Positions 6,169 through 6,601 of a DNA stretch of 6,601 bases are shown here, piece by piece; position 1 is the stretch's first letter, and every line of letters starts with the position of its first letter. The translations under genes and the position numbers were made by a program. This stretch comes from Chloroflexota bacterium. Its GTDB lineage: Bacteria; Chloroflexota; Dormibacteria; Dormibacterales; Dormibacteraceae. Location of the stretch: positions 1 through 6,601 of the forward strand of contig VBJR01000291.1 in the NCBI GenBank assembly GCA_005880175.1, given 5' to 3'. Below the pieces are notes generated by a model. That model had not been told where the DNA came from, made no database searches, and saw only the letters and a list, made by a program, of their open reading frames with translations.

Positions 6169-6396
6169 TCAACCGACTGCCACCACGGTCACGCCGACGA
6201 TGCCGCCGGGTGCCCGGAACCTCACTCGCTCGCCGACCTGGTGGCCGAGCAGCGCCCGCCCGAACGGGCTCTCGGCCGAGATCCGGGCCGCGAACGCGTC
6301 CGCCTCGCACTCGGCGACGATCGTGAACTCCTCCTCGCCGTCCTCGTCGCGGATCCGCACTCGCGAGCCAACTCGGATGGCGTCCTGTACGACCAT
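6169..6396 (-). CDS. Stand-alone GreA/GreB C-terminal domain protein, 75 aa
   Basis: The whole protein corresponds to the FKBP-like C-terminal domain of transcript-cleavage factors, which binds RNA polymerase near the secondary channel. Diagnostic residues are IRVGSRVRIRDEDGEEEFTI at 7-26 and the signature ISAESPFGRALLGHQVGERV at 39-58, then RAPGGIVGVTVVAVG to the end. Full-length GreA is about 155-160 residues. The N-terminal coiled coil with the acidic tip that stimulates RNA cleavage is absent, and no such domain is encoded upstream, so cleavage activity is not expected. It may instead compete for or dock on RNA polymerase, as Rnk-like proteins do (inference). ATG 6396 is supported by GGGAGAA 5 nt upstream. 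It is the first gene of a three-gene operon. Confidence 0.88.
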   Translation of the reverse strand: MVVQDAIRVGSRVRIRDEDGEEEFTIVAECEADAFAARISAESPFGRALLGHQVGERVRFRAPGGIVGVTVVAVG

Positions 6397-6401
6397 GCTC
6401 G

Positions 6402-6408
6402 TTCTCCC
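6402..6408 (-). promoter_or_regulatory. Ribosome binding site for the GreA-domain gene
   Basis: GGGAGAA on the minus strand sits 5 nt before ATG 6396 and fixes that start. Confidence 0.75.
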
Positions 6409-6422
6409 GGCCGTGCCCGGCC
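6409..6422 (-). promoter_or_regulatory. Small GC hairpin in the leader of the GreA-domain operon
   Basis: GGCCG and CGGCC arms flank a 4-nt loop, directly upstream of the ribosome binding site. It would form a short stable stem in the leader if the transcript begins upstream of it. No T run follows. It may be chance in GC-rich DNA. Confidence 0.3.
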
Positions 6423-6601
6423 CTACTCAACGGATGTCAGCTCCGGTAGGCTCGTTCACGCGCATGGGGCACAGGCAGGGCAGCAGCAGGGCACCGCTTG
6501 GCGAGCTGGTAACTATTCAGGTCCGCGCGTAGGCGGCTGAGCGGGCCGGAGCCAGGGCTTGGCGGATGAGGGTCTGCGGAGAGGTGGGGCGGTTGGTTAT
6601 G
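6423..6601. other. Right-edge region without a recognisable gene
   Basis: It is presumably the upstream control region of the minus-strand operon. I found no convincing promoter pair. It holds a GGCAGGGCAGCAGCAGGGCA low-complexity stretch (6473-6492) and one AT-rich island, GGTAACTATTCAGG (6508-6521). A minus-strand frame enters from the right and stops at about 6437, but its translation is Pro/Ser-rich and matches nothing I know. Confidence 0.4.

Noticed and set aside
5918..6430. 170-codon version of the small helical protein
   Set aside because: The N-terminal ~86 residues are a shadow of the GreA-domain gene in another frame; the real protein begins at about 6163-6172.
6508..6521. AT-rich GGTAACTATTCAGG island as an insertion-sequence end
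   Set aside because: It struck me as the kind of sequence seen near mobile elements, but there is no matching inverted copy, target duplication or transposase in the window.
6437..6601. Minus-strand frame entering from the right edge
   Set aside because: The translation is Pro/Ser-rich without motifs and stops just before the operon leader; it cannot be told from intergenic sequence.

Overview
This is a 6.6 kb, high-GC, gene-dense accessory segment. I infer a Chloroflexota- or Actinomycetota-type host from the actinobacterial-style MobF relaxase, the flavoprotein, the small XRE regulator and the codon use. The sequence alone does not settle the phylum. No rRNA, tRNA, CRISPR array or complete insertion sequence is visible.

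Left block, minus strand, 1290 down to the left edge. A tight cluster reads: an XRE-like DNA-binding protein with a C-terminal coiled coil; a MazE-like antitoxin; a short and probably defective MazF/PemK-like toxin; and the first 103 codons of a gene that leaves the window. That last protein carries a motif reminiscent of PD-(D/E)XK nucleases. Gene spacing is -4 to about 45 nt except for a 50-nt overlap at the toxin's end, so this is probably one operon. The edge gene uses more A/T-rich codons than the rest of the window.

Centre, plus strand, 1368-4815. A divergent control region of about 77 bp (1291-1367) separates the left operon from a small XRE-type regulator. This is followed by a MobF (TrwC/TraI-type) conjugative relaxase-helicase of about 1,021 residues. 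The relaxase has all expected motifs (N-terminal tyrosines, HxHxH triad, Walker A/B and helicase motifs), but its frame is broken twice, near 1763 and near 3111. It marks the segment as part of a plasmid or an integrative conjugative/mobilizable element.

Right block, minus strand, 6396 down to 4971. A stand-alone GreA/GreB C-terminal domain protein, a small helical protein and an XRE regulator form a compact three-gene operon with translational overlaps. About 100 bp beyond it is a flavoprotein of the phosphopantothenoylcysteine-decarboxylase fold. Its frame is broken twice, each break explained by one lost C. The relaxase and flavoprotein genes converge on a 155-bp gap.

Four frame breaks in two otherwise well-conserved genes, all in C or GC-alternating runs with no nonsense substitutions, look either like unpolished indel errors or like very recent decay. 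This is the most important caveat for anyone using the annotation.
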